Origin: Pseudoduganella armeniaca
GTDB taxonomy: Bacteria > Pseudomonadota > Gammaproteobacteria > Burkholderiales > Burkholderiaceae_D
Direction: 5' to 3'
DNA: 64,000 bases
Assembly: GCF_003028855.1 (NCBI RefSeq)
Contig: NZ_CP028324.1
Span: forward strand, 4,402,001-4,466,000
Both the position numbers and the translations under genes were made by a program. The notes under the pieces were generated by a model. That model saw only the letters and a list, made by a program, of their open reading frames with translations. It was not told the origin of the DNA and ran no database searches. Shown piece by piece: positions 28,263 to 36,110 of this stretch. Each line of letters opens with the position of its first letter. Position 1 is the first letter of the stretch.

Positions 28263-28762
28263 ACGCCCATCCGCGCAAGGGGCCCTTTACCGTGCTGGGC
28301 CTGGGCGAACTCGTGCTGCGCGTGGCCGACATGGACGCGATGCTGGACTTCTATACCAACACCCTCGGCCTGGAACTGCTGCGCCGCTTCGGCGACGAGG
28401 TGGCCTTCATGAAGATCGCCGAGGGCGCCGCCGGCCAGGTGCAGACGCTGACCTTGTTCAACCAGCGCAAGCTGTCCAACTTCGACAACTCGGAATGGCC
28501 GGGCTGGGACCCGGCACGCTCCTCGCTGCACCATTTCGCGCTGACCATCTCGGTGCCGGACTACGAGGCCATGCAGGCCTACGTGACCGAGCACGAGGTG
28601 CCGCACAATATCGCCGTGCACACCTGGATCGGCTGGCGCTCGATCTTCCTGCGCGACCCCGAAGGCAATACGGCCGAACTGGTGTGCTACGACCCGCGCT
28701 ACGACGCCCATGCCGAATACGACTACGGCAAGCTGCACGGCGACCCACTGGGGCGCCGCTGA
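28259..28762 (+). CDS. VOC-superfamily (glyoxalase/dioxygenase fold) protein
   Basis: 167 residues, start coupled to the preceding gene by ATGA at 28259. Two beta-alpha-beta-beta-beta modules are visible: LGELVLRVADMDAMLDFYTNTLGLELL, then LHHFALTISVPDYEAM and IFLRDPEGNTAELVCYD. The usual metal positions hold Glu (GELVL), His (LHHFAL) and Glu (TAELV), so a divalent metal site is probable, though the first ligand is Glu instead of the common His. The fold includes the toxoflavin lyase TflA, extradiol dioxygenases and resistance proteins. Here it may be an oxidative pathway enzyme or a self-protection protein; sequence alone does not decide. Confidence 0.8.
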   Translation: MNAHPRKGPFTVLGLGELVLRVADMDAMLDFYTNTLGLELLRRFGDEVAFMKIAEGAAGQVQTLTLFNQRKLSNFDNSEWPGWDPARSSLHHFALTISVPDYEAMQAYVTEHEVPHNIAVHTWIGWRSIFLRDPEGNTAELVCYDPRYDAHAEYDYGKLHGDPLGRR

Positions 28763-28791
28763 GCGCCACCACCCCGCGATGGAGAACTGAT

Positions 28792-29754
28792 ATGAGCAAG
28801 TCCACACCCACCAAGCTGATCCTCGACGTCGACACCGGCACCGACGACGCCGTGGCCATCATGCTGGCCGCGCTGCACCCGGACCTGGACCTGCGCGCCT
28901 GCACGGTCGTCAACGGCAATGCGCCGGTGACCTACTGCACCGACAACACGCTGCGCGTCCTGGCCAATATCGGCAAGCCCGACATCCCGGTCTACATGGG
29001 CGCGCACAAGCCGCTGGCGCGGCCGGACTTCCCGGTGCCGCGCGACCCGAACAAGCCGAAGGCGCTGCACGGCCTGACGCTGGACCTGCCGGCCACCGAC
29101 GTGGCGCATCGCCCGCTGCACGCGGCGCGCTTCCTGGCCGAGGAATTCGCCCGCCATGGCGACGAGCTGACCTTGGTGGCGGTCGGCCCGCTGACCAACC
29201 TGGCGCTGGCGATCGGCCTGGATCCCGCCTTCGTGCGCAACGTGCGCCGGCTGGTGATCATGGGCGGCGGCCACCACGTGGCCAACACCACGCCGGCGGC
29301 CGAGTTCAATTTCTGGGCCGATCCGGAAGCCGCCGCCGTCGTACTGAACGCCGGTTTCGCCGACGTCACGATCGTGCCGCTGGACGCCACCCACCAGGCC
29401 TTGGTCACCTATGACGACTGCGCGCAACTGCTGGCGGCCGGCACGCCGGCGGCCCTGGCGGCCGAGCTGTTCATCCGCCAGCGCATCGACGTGCACGAGG
29501 CCTCGGAAAAGATGCCGGTGCCCGGCTCGGCCCCGGTGCACGACGCGCTGTGCATCGGCGCGCTGATCGACCCGAGCGTCATCACGACCACGCCGGTACA
29601 CGTGGACGTCGAGACGACCGGCGCGCTGACGGTCGGGCGCAGCGTGATGGACGTGCACCGCCGCGGCAACCGCGCGCCCAATTGCGCCGTCGCGTTCGAG
29701 GCCGACCGCGCCCGTTTCATCGACATCCTCGTGACCACGCTGGCGCGCCGATGA
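28792..29754 (+). CDS. Inosine/uridine-preferring nucleoside hydrolase
   Basis: 320 residues with the calcium-binding DVDTGTDDA motif (12-20), VGPLTNLA, MGGGHH and a C-terminal PVHDALC Asp/His pair. The family cleaves the N-glycosidic bond of ribonucleosides to give base and ribose. A GGAG site lies about eight bases before ATG. The stop overlaps the exporter start (ATGA, 29751-29754), tying it to the operon. Between a GTP-derived ribosylated pyrimidine pathway and an exporter, the natural guess is removal of ribose from a dephosphorylated intermediate. Ordinary purine or pyrimidine salvage is the alternative. Confidence 0.87.
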   Translation: MSKSTPTKLILDVDTGTDDAVAIMLAALHPDLDLRACTVVNGNAPVTYCTDNTLRVLANIGKPDIPVYMGAHKPLARPDFPVPRDPNKPKALHGLTLDLPATDVAHRPLHAARFLAEEFARHGDELTLVAVGPLTNLALAIGLDPAFVRNVRRLVIMGGGHHVANTTPAAEFNFWADPEAAAVVLNAGFADVTIVPLDATHQALVTYDDCAQLLAAGTPAALAAELFIRQRIDVHEASEKMPVPGSAPVHDALCIGALIDPSVITTTPVHVDVETTGALTVGRSVMDVHRRGNRAPNCAVAFEADRARFIDILVTTLARR

Positions 29755-30947
29755 GCGAACGCACCAACTGGCCGGCGATCGTCGTGTTGTGGTGCTGCGG
29801 CATCGGCGCGGCCATGCAGTTCGCGAAGGTCGCGGCCGGCTTCGACGCGCTCGGCCGGCATTACGGCCTGTCGCTCGGCGGTACCGGCTGGCTGCTGTCG
29901 GTGGTCGGCACGGTGGGCCTGCTGTTCGGCGCCACCGCGGGGCTGGCCGTCAGCCGCGCCAACCTGCGCACGGTGCTGTGCGGCGCGCTGGCCGTGGGCG
30001 CCGTGCTGTCGGCCGCCGAGGCGATGCTGCCGCCGCTGCCGCTGTTCGTCGGGCTGCGCCTGGCCGAAGGGGTCTCGCACCTGGTCGTCGTCATCGTCGC
30101 GCCGATCCTGATGAACGGCTGCAGCACGGCGCGGCACCGGGCCGTGGTGATGGGCTTGTGGGGCACGTTCTTCGGCGTGGCGTTTTCGCTGACCAACCTG
30201 GTCGCGCCGGCGCTGCTGCGCCACGGCGTGACCGGCCTGCTGGCGGCCCACGCGGCCTGGATGGCCGGCCTGGCCCTGCTGGTGGCCGTGCTGCTGCGCG
30301 CAGGCGCCGTGGCGACCATGCCGGCGGCCGCGCCGCTCACATGGCGCCGCTTCCTGGCGCAGCATGCGCAGATCTACGCCAACCGCGCCACCGCGCTGCC
30401 CGGCCTGCTGTTCCTGTTCCACACCTTGATGTTCATCGCCCTGCTGACCTTCGTGCCGCGCCTGCTGCCCGAGTCGCAGCGGGCGGCCCTTCTGTTCGTA
30501 CTGCCGCTGTGCGGCGTGGCCGGCACGTTCGCGGCCGGCCTGCTGGCCCAGTACCTCGTGACGCCGGTACGCCTGACGGGGCTGGGCTTCGCCGCGGTCG
30601 GGCTGGCGGCGTTCGGCGTGCAGGCGAGCGCCGGCAGTGCGGCCGCGGCGGCATGCGCGATCCTGCTGCTGTTCGTCTCCGGCATCGTGCAGGGCGCCGT
30701 CTTCACCACGGTACCCTACCTGAACCAGGACCCGGGCCAGCAGGCCTGCGCCCACGGCGCGGTGGCCCAGCTGGGCAACCTGGGCGCGACCGTCGGCCCA
30801 CCCGCGATCGGCGCCAGCTTCGCCGCCCACGGCCCGCTCGGCCTGGCCGTGCCGGTCGCCCTGCTGGCGGCGTGCGGGCTGGTGCTGGCACTGGCCAGCA
30901 GCCGCCGGCCGGCGCCGCTGCCACTGCGGGCGGTGCCCGGCGAGTAG
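29751..30947 (+). CDS. Major facilitator superfamily transporter (putative product exporter)
   Basis: 398 residues with about 12 hydrophobic helices in two halves and no long soluble loop. The start overlaps the nucleoside hydrolase stop (ATGA). Sequence is of the general drug/metabolite MFS type (for example RLAEGVSHLVVVIVAP and GTVGLLFGATAGLAVS), with no signature for a named substrate. As the last gene of the operon it probably exports the end product or gives self-resistance. The toxoflavin operon of Burkholderia uses an RND pump instead. About 70 bp separate it from the next gene. Confidence 0.8.
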   Translation: MSERTNWPAIVVLWCCGIGAAMQFAKVAAGFDALGRHYGLSLGGTGWLLSVVGTVGLLFGATAGLAVSRANLRTVLCGALAVGAVLSAAEAMLPPLPLFVGLRLAEGVSHLVVVIVAPILMNGCSTARHRAVVMGLWGTFFGVAFSLTNLVAPALLRHGVTGLLAAHAAWMAGLALLVAVLLRAGAVATMPAAAPLTWRRFLAQHAQIYANRATALPGLLFLFHTLMFIALLTFVPRLLPESQRAALLFVLPLCGVAGTFAAGLLAQYLVTPVRLTGLGFAAVGLAAFGVQASAGSAAAAACAILLLFVSGIVQGAVFTTVPYLNQDPGQQACAHGAVAQLGNLGATVGPPAIGASFAAHGPLGLAVPVALLAACGLVLALASSRRPAPLPLRAVPGE

Positions 30948-31015
30948 CCTTGGCGAACGGCCCTGGCGGTGCTAGTCTTGGCGTCACAACAAGACCATCA
31001 TCGTCAGGAGACATC

Positions 31016-32713
31016 ATGCAGCAGAACTTACCGGCCCAGCCGAGCTACGTGCACGGCGCGCACGACGTGCCGCTGATCGGCGCCACCATCGGCCGCCATC
31101 TGGCCGACGTGGCCGCGCGCCATGCCGACAACGAAGCGCTGGTGGTGCCGCACCAGGGCATCCGCTGGACCTATCGCGAATTCGACGAGCGCGTCACGGC
31201 GCTGGCCGCCAACCTGCTGGCGCTGGGCCTGCAACCGGGCGAACGGATCGGCATCTGGTCGCAGAACTGCGCGCAATGGGTGCTGGTGCAGTTCGCGACC
31301 GCCCGCGCCGGCCTGATCCTCGTCAACATCAACCCGTCCTATCGGCGCGCGGAGCTGGAGTACGTGCTGGAGAAGGTGCAGTGCAGCGCGCTGATCCTGG
31401 CGCCTTCCTTCAAGTCGAGCGACTACCTGGCGATGGTGCGCGACGTGGTGCCGGAGTTGTCCGCTGCGCGTGACGGCGTGGTGCGCAGCGCCAAGCTGCC
31501 GGCCCTGCGCCACGTGATCCGCCTGGGCGCGCAGGCCACGCCCGGCATGCGCAACTTCGACACCTTGCTGGCCGCGCCGGATGCGGACCAGCTGGAGCGC
31601 CTGCGCGCGCTGGACGACGCGCTGCAGTTCGACGATGCCGTCAATATCCAGTTCACTTCCGGCACGACCGGTGCGCCGAAGGGCGCCACACTGACCCACC
31701 ACAATATCCTGAACAACGGTTTCTTCGTCGGCGAGGCGATGCGCCTGACGCCGCGCGACCGCCTGTGCATCCCGGTGCCGCTGTACCACTGCTTCGGCAT
31801 GGTGCTGGGTAACCTCGCCTGCGTGACGCACGGCGCCACGATGGTGTTCCCGGGCGAAGGCTTCGAGCCGAAGGCCGTGCTGGAAACGGTGCAGGCGGAA
31901 CGCTGCACGGCCCTGCACGGCGTGCCGACGATGTTCATCGCACTGCTGGACCATCCCGACTTCGGCCAGTACGAACTGGCCACGCTGCGCACGGGGATCA
32001 TGGCCGGCTCGCCCTGCCCGGCCGAGGTGATGAGCCGCGTGATCGAGCGCATGCACATGCGCGAGATCACGATCGCGTATGGCATGACGGAGACCTCGCC
32101 CGTCAGCTTCCAGAGCTCGGTGGACGACCCGGTGCCGCTGCGGGTGGCGACGATCGGCCGCGTGCATCCGCACCTGGAAGTGAAGATCGTCGACGCGCAG
32201 GGGCGCATCGTGCCGCGCGGCGCCACCGGCGAGCTGCTGACGCGCGGCTACTCCGTCATGCTGGGCTACTGGGGCGACGAGGACAGGACAAAGGAAGCGA
32301 TCGACGCGGCCGGCTGGATGCACACGGGCGACCTGGCCACGATCGACGCGGACGGCTTCGCGACGATCGTCGGCCGCTCCAAGGACATGGTGATCCGCGG
32401 CGGCGAGAACATCTACCCGCGCGAAGTCGAGGAATTCCTGTACCGCCACCCGATGGTGCTGGACGTGCAGTGCGTCGGCGTGCCGGACGAAAAGTACGGC
32501 GAGGAACTGTGCGCCTGCATCGTCGTGCGGCCCGGCCACACGGCCGACGAGGCGGCCATCCGCGCCTTCTGCAGCGGCCAGATCGCCCACTACAAGATTC
32601 CTCGCTACATCCGCTTCGTCGAGGCGTTCCCGATGACTGTCACTGGCAAGATCCAGAAATACCTGCTGCGCCAGCAGATGGCGGCCGAGCTGCAAAAAGC
32701 CCGCGCCGGCTGA
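31016..32713 (+). CDS. Fatty-acyl-CoA synthetase (AMP-binding)
   Basis: 565 residues, start fixed by AGGAG five bases before ATG at 31016. ANL-superfamily motifs are complete: FTSGTTGAPKGATLTH (P-loop), YGMTETSP, GWMHTGDLATID, and the C-terminal KDMVIRGGENIYPREVEEF and TGKIQKYLLR with the catalytic Lys. It activates a carboxylate as acyl-AMP and transfers it to CoA. The closest type by eye is the medium- or long-chain acyl-CoA synthetase common in Burkholderiales. It is 68 bp from the MFS gene and has its own ribosome site, so linkage to that operon is uncertain. Confidence 0.9.
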   Translation: MQQNLPAQPSYVHGAHDVPLIGATIGRHLADVAARHADNEALVVPHQGIRWTYREFDERVTALAANLLALGLQPGERIGIWSQNCAQWVLVQFATARAGLILVNINPSYRRAELEYVLEKVQCSALILAPSFKSSDYLAMVRDVVPELSAARDGVVRSAKLPALRHVIRLGAQATPGMRNFDTLLAAPDADQLERLRALDDALQFDDAVNIQFTSGTTGAPKGATLTHHNILNNGFFVGEAMRLTPRDRLCIPVPLYHCFGMVLGNLACVTHGATMVFPGEGFEPKAVLETVQAERCTALHGVPTMFIALLDHPDFGQYELATLRTGIMAGSPCPAEVMSRVIERMHMREITIAYGMTETSPVSFQSSVDDPVPLRVATIGRVHPHLEVKIVDAQGRIVPRGATGELLTRGYSVMLGYWGDEDRTKEAIDAAGWMHTGDLATIDADGFATIVGRSKDMVIRGGENIYPREVEEFLYRHPMVLDVQCVGVPDEKYGEELCACIVVRPGHTADEAAIRAFCSGQIAHYKIPRYIRFVEAFPMTVTGKIQKYLLRQQMAAELQKARAG

Positions 32714-32721
32714 GGCACCGC

Positions 32722-32769
32722 GGACAGGCAACTTCCGCGAGTCATCGACTGGCAGAAGCGTGCCTGTCC
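32722..32769. repeat. Inverted repeat GGACAGGCA...TGCCTGTCC
   Basis: Nine-base perfect outer arms (32722-32730 and 32761-32769) with further partial pairing inward (CTTC against GAAG). It lies just after the acyl-CoA synthetase stop and shares the GGACAGGC core with the palindrome at 16614. It could act as a transcription stop, although no T-run follows. Confidence 0.65.
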
Positions 32770-32856
32770 CCTCGGGCTTACACCGCATGACTTCCGGCAC
32801 TGTCACGGCCGGCGCGGCCGGCATACAATGCCGTTCCGCCAACCAAGCCTTTGCCA

Positions 32857-34098
32857 ATGCCCCGACTCGTGACCGACCTGCGCGTACACCGCATCGCGCC
32901 GTGGACCATCGCCACGGCGACGGCGGCGCTGTTCGCCCTCCTGCACATTGCCGCGATCCTCGCCGCCGGTCCCGGCCAGACGCCACTGCATAACCCGATC
33001 GGCCTGGCCACGATTGCCGTCGTGCCGCCGCTGACGCAAGGAGCGGCCGAGCCGGCCCGCATCATGGCGCTGTTCCAGGCCTACACGGCGGCCAAGCTGC
33101 TGGCGGTGCTGGCGATGACGGCCGCCGTGGCCGTCGCCTGCCGGCCGCCGGCGCGGCGGCGCACGATGGCCCTGGCGATCCAGCTGGCCTGCGTCACCGT
33201 GCTGGACGCCCTGCCGCTGCATCTGGTGCTGGCGGTGCAGCTGGCGATGCTGCTGCCGTGGCGCGCCGGGCTGGCCTGGCTGGCCGCGCAGTATGTCCTG
33301 GGCGTCCTGGTCGATACCGCCCTGGTGCTGGACCTGGCCGGCCGCGAGCACACGCCACCGCAATGGCAGCTGCTGGCCTACCTGTCGGCCGAACGCAGCG
33401 TGCTGGCGGCCGCGTTCCTGATGGGCCGCCTGGTGCTGCGCGAGCACCGCCTGCGCGAGACGCTGGCGCACGCGCATGCGCAGGTGCTGGCGACGCAAGC
33501 GCTGCTGGGCGAGACCGTACGGGGCGCCGAGCGCCTGCGCATCGCGCGCGACCTGCACGACAGCATCGGCCATCACCTGACTGCGCTGAACCTGCACCTG
33601 GACCTGGCCACGCGCCAGGCCGGCGCCGCCGCTCCCGCGCTGGCGACGGCGCGCGCCGTCAGCGCCGACCTGCTGGCACAGGTACGCAATGTGGTCTCGC
33701 ATACGCGGCATGAGCAATCGATCGACCTGGCCGAGGCGCTGCGCGCGCTGTGCGCCGGCTTGCCCACTTTGGCGGCGACCTTGCACATCGATACGGCAGC
33801 GGCGCGCCACCCCGCGCCGGTGGCGCATGCACTGTACTGCTGCATCCAGGAGGCGCTCACCAATACACTGCGCCATGCCCAGGCCAGCCGGCTGACGGTG
33901 GAGCTGCTGCACGACGACGGCGGCACGCTGGCGCGCGTCACGGACGACGGCGCGGCGCGGCGCGACATCGTCGAAGGCAACGGCCTGCGCGGCATGCGCG
34001 AGCGGCTGGCGGAGCTGGGTGGCTCGCTGCGCCTGGAATCGCGCAGCCCGGGCCTGGCGGTCGTGATGACCGTACCATCGGGCGGGAGTGCCGCATGA
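32857..34098 (+). CDS. NarL-class sensor histidine kinase
   Basis: 413 residues. Five or six hydrophobic helices occupy residues 15-195. A HisKA_3 dimerisation region follows with phospho-acceptor His234 (IARDLHDSIGHHLTALNL), and then an HATPase_c domain with QEALTNTLRHA and GLRGMRERLAELGG. There is no periplasmic sensor domain, so a membrane-sensed signal is likely (DesK/LiaS-like layout). The stop overlaps the regulator start (ATGA at 34095). The start at 32857 lacks a strong ribosome site. Confidence 0.9.
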   Translation: MPRLVTDLRVHRIAPWTIATATAALFALLHIAAILAAGPGQTPLHNPIGLATIAVVPPLTQGAAEPARIMALFQAYTAAKLLAVLAMTAAVAVACRPPARRRTMALAIQLACVTVLDALPLHLVLAVQLAMLLPWRAGLAWLAAQYVLGVLVDTALVLDLAGREHTPPQWQLLAYLSAERSVLAAAFLMGRLVLREHRLRETLAHAHAQVLATQALLGETVRGAERLRIARDLHDSIGHHLTALNLHLDLATRQAGAAAPALATARAVSADLLAQVRNVVSHTRHEQSIDLAEALRALCAGLPTLAATLHIDTAAARHPAPVAHALYCCIQEALTNTLRHAQASRLTVELLHDDGGTLARVTDDGAARRDIVEGNGLRGMRERLAELGGSLRLESRSPGLAVVMTVPSGGSAA

Positions 34099-34721
34099 TC
34101 CGCGTTGCCCTGATCGACGACCAGACCCTGGTGCGCAGCGGCATCCGCGGCCTGCTCGACCTGACGGACGACATCCGCGTGGTGGCCGAAGGCGCGGATG
34201 GCAGCGACGCGGCGCGCGTGCTGGCCCAGCATGAAGTGGACGTGCTGCTGCTGGACGCGCGCATGCCCGGCTGCGGCGGCATCGAGCTGCTGCGCGCGCC
34301 ACCGGTGCCGCTGCCGCCGACGATCGTGCTGACCACGTTCGACGACGACGCGGCCCTGTTCGACGCGATGCAGGCCGGCGCGCGCGGCTTCCTGCTGAAG
34401 GATATTTCGCTGGAGCGGCTGGCCGAGGGCATCCGCGCGGTGGCGGCCGGGCAGACGCTGTTCCGGCCGGCGCTGACGGAGCGCACGCGCGCGTCGTTCC
34501 GGCGCGCCCAGCCGGGCGAAGCGACGCGCGCCGTGCTGACGGCGCGCGAAACGGAAATCCTGGCCTTGATGGCGGCCGGCCTGTCGAACGGCGAGATCGC
34601 GGCGCACGTGGGGTCCAGCGAGGGCACCGTCAAGAATCACGTGTCGAGCGTCTTGTCGAAACTGGGTGTGCGCGACCGGGTGCGCGCGGTGTTGCGGGGC
34701 ATCGAGCTGGAACTGATCTGA
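34095..34721 (+). CDS. NarL/FixJ-family response regulator
   Basis: 208 residues. The receiver domain has acidic pocket Asp8-Asp9, phospho-acceptor Asp54 (LLLDARMPG), Thr in LTTFDD, and Lys in LLKDIS. The C-terminal LuxR-type helix-turn-helix (about 143-205) contains LTARETEILALMAAGLSNGEIA and GTVKNHVSSVLSKLGVRDR. It is coupled to the sensor kinase upstream and converges on the outer-membrane protein gene. Targets are unknown. Confidence 0.92.
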   Translation: MIRVALIDDQTLVRSGIRGLLDLTDDIRVVAEGADGSDAARVLAQHEVDVLLLDARMPGCGGIELLRAPPVPLPPTIVLTTFDDDAALFDAMQAGARGFLLKDISLERLAEGIRAVAAGQTLFRPALTERTRASFRRAQPGEATRAVLTARETEILALMAAGLSNGEIAAHVGSSEGTVKNHVSSVLSKLGVRDRVRAVLRGIELELI

Positions 34722-34734
34722 TGCCCCGCCTGGG

Positions 34735-35295
34735 TCAATAGTCGAAGCGCAGCCCCAGTTGCAGCAGATTGTGCGACATGTGCGAACGGCGCGTGGCCAC
34801 CTTGCCGTAGCTGGCCACTTCGGCGGTGGCCGCCACGTGCGGCGTGAACGCATACTCGACGCCCAGCGCCAGCATCGGCCGCAGCTTGTGCGCCTTTTCC
34901 GTCGCGCTGCCCGTCTCCGTCACTTCCAGCGTGTTGCGCGCCACGCCGGCCTTGGCATACCAGGCGACCGATTCACTCACGGGCCGGCGCCAGCGCGTCG
35001 CTACGTAGCTCGCGCCGGATTCGGCCGACGAGGCCCGGCCCCCATGGGCGAAATCGGCGTCCATCAACCGGGCGTAACCGGCTTCAACGGCCCAGTTCTC
35101 GTCGATGCGCCAACCGGCGTGTACGATCACAGGCGACTTGCGCTCGGACGGGCCGACCGTGACGCCGCTGACGGGGTCCTGCCAGTGCTGCGAGCCGCGC
35201 GAGCCGGTGGCGATGCCGCCGTAGGCCTGCGCCAGCCCGGCCGACGTCGAGAGCGTGAGTACGAGCGCGAGGGCGCCCTTGGTGTAGCGATGCAT
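34735..35295 (-). CDS. Small outer-membrane beta-barrel protein
   Basis: 186 residues with a signal peptide (MHRYTKGALALVLTLSTSAGLAQA). Alternating amphipathic strands (VIVHAGWRIDENWAVEAGYARL, WYAKAGVARN, LALGVEYAFTPHVAATAEV) end in the barrel-closing LGLRFDY. This is the OmpA/OmpX-like eight-strand barrel type (OMP_b-brl). AAAGGA lies before ATG. It converges on the response regulator gene with 13 bp between stops. Function unknown; envelope adaptation is possible. Confidence 0.8.
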   Translation of the reverse strand: MHRYTKGALALVLTLSTSAGLAQAYGGIATGSRGSQHWQDPVSGVTVGPSERKSPVIVHAGWRIDENWAVEAGYARLMDADFAHGGRASSAESGASYVATRWRRPVSESVAWYAKAGVARNTLEVTETGSATEKAHKLRPMLALGVEYAFTPHVAATAEVASYGKVATRRSHMSHNLLQLGLRFDY

Positions 35296-35315
35296 GATGT
35301 CCTTTCACATGCGCC

Positions 35316-35336
35316 GCGGCCGGACCTTCCGGCCGC
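35316..35336 (-). promoter_or_regulatory. Leader hairpin upstream of the barrel gene
   Basis: GCGGCCGGA and TCCGGCCGC form a perfect 9-bp stem with a three-base loop, ending 21 bp before the start codon of the barrel gene. It could be an mRNA-stabilising or attenuating structure. Confidence 0.4.
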
Positions 35337-35467
35337 ACGGCTGCGCCAGTGTAGGGATGCGCTGCGGGTGGCGCATGTGCCATTCGTCATGGGTGGCGTG
35401 CATTACCGCCAGAGGCAACCAACCCTCGGTGTCAGGCACCTATCCGGGGGGCCGATGGCGTGCTCTG

Positions 35468-35992
35468 TTACCTGTTCGCCACGCACCACTGCCCATCCTT
35501 CTTCTCGACCAGATCATTCCCCGCCCATCTTTCCAGGGCTGTCAGCAAACCAGCTTGCGAGAAAAAGTACATGCTCTCGGATGGCTTGCCATTATCGGCC
35601 CAGCCGTGGATGCGATTGTTCCGATGTTCGGCACCGCCGAAGGTAAATTTGACCGTGGCGCCGCTGCGCAACTTGAGGAAAACACCATTGTTCACAAAGA
35701 AGCGGGAAACGTCACCATCGTCGTTCTGCAGGTTGCTCTTCAAGACATCGAGCAGCGCGGCAATCCGCTTGCCGTCTTCGCTGACATGGCAGCCGAATGT
35801 CAACAAGGTCGTTTCCGTTGGCGCTACCCTGAAGCGTAACCCTGGTGGCATCAGGGCGATTCGTGCGCTCACCACCTCGGCAGCATCGGGAATCAATTTC
35901 GCGACGTCCACGCCCTGCGCGCCTGCCGCGCCGACGTTGAACGCCAGTGCGATGGCGGCGCCCCAGACGCGCCATGTTCGATTGATCGGCAT
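35468..35992 (-). CDS. Secreted protein of unknown function
   Basis: 174 residues from ATG at 35992, chosen because AAGGA lies four bases upstream and a signal peptide follows directly (MPINRTWRVWGAAIALAF to AGA-QG). An earlier ATG at 36007 would sit almost on the transcription start implied by a TATTCT box near 36018-36023. The mature part is mixed alpha/beta with VTETTLLTFGCHVSEDGKR-like features and two or three cysteines. No domain is recognised. Base use is less GC-rich than in neighbouring genes, which hints at a foreign or fast-evolving gene. Confidence 0.65.
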   Translation of the reverse strand: MPINRTWRVWGAAIALAFNVGAAGAQGVDVAKLIPDAAEVVSARIALMPPGLRFRVAPTETTLLTFGCHVSEDGKRIAALLDVLKSNLQNDDGDVSRFFVNNGVFLKLRSGATVKFTFGGAEHRNNRIHGWADNGKPSESMYFFSQAGLLTALERWAGNDLVEKKDGQWCVANR

Positions 35993-36110
35993 ACCTTCCT
36001 TATTCATTGAAAAATTTAGAATAGCATGCCGACCCCAGGGCAATTCTCTCCAAATATCGCTGTCATGCGCGCACGGCCAACCCACGGTGACAGCCGTTGG
36101 CTGAACCGGC

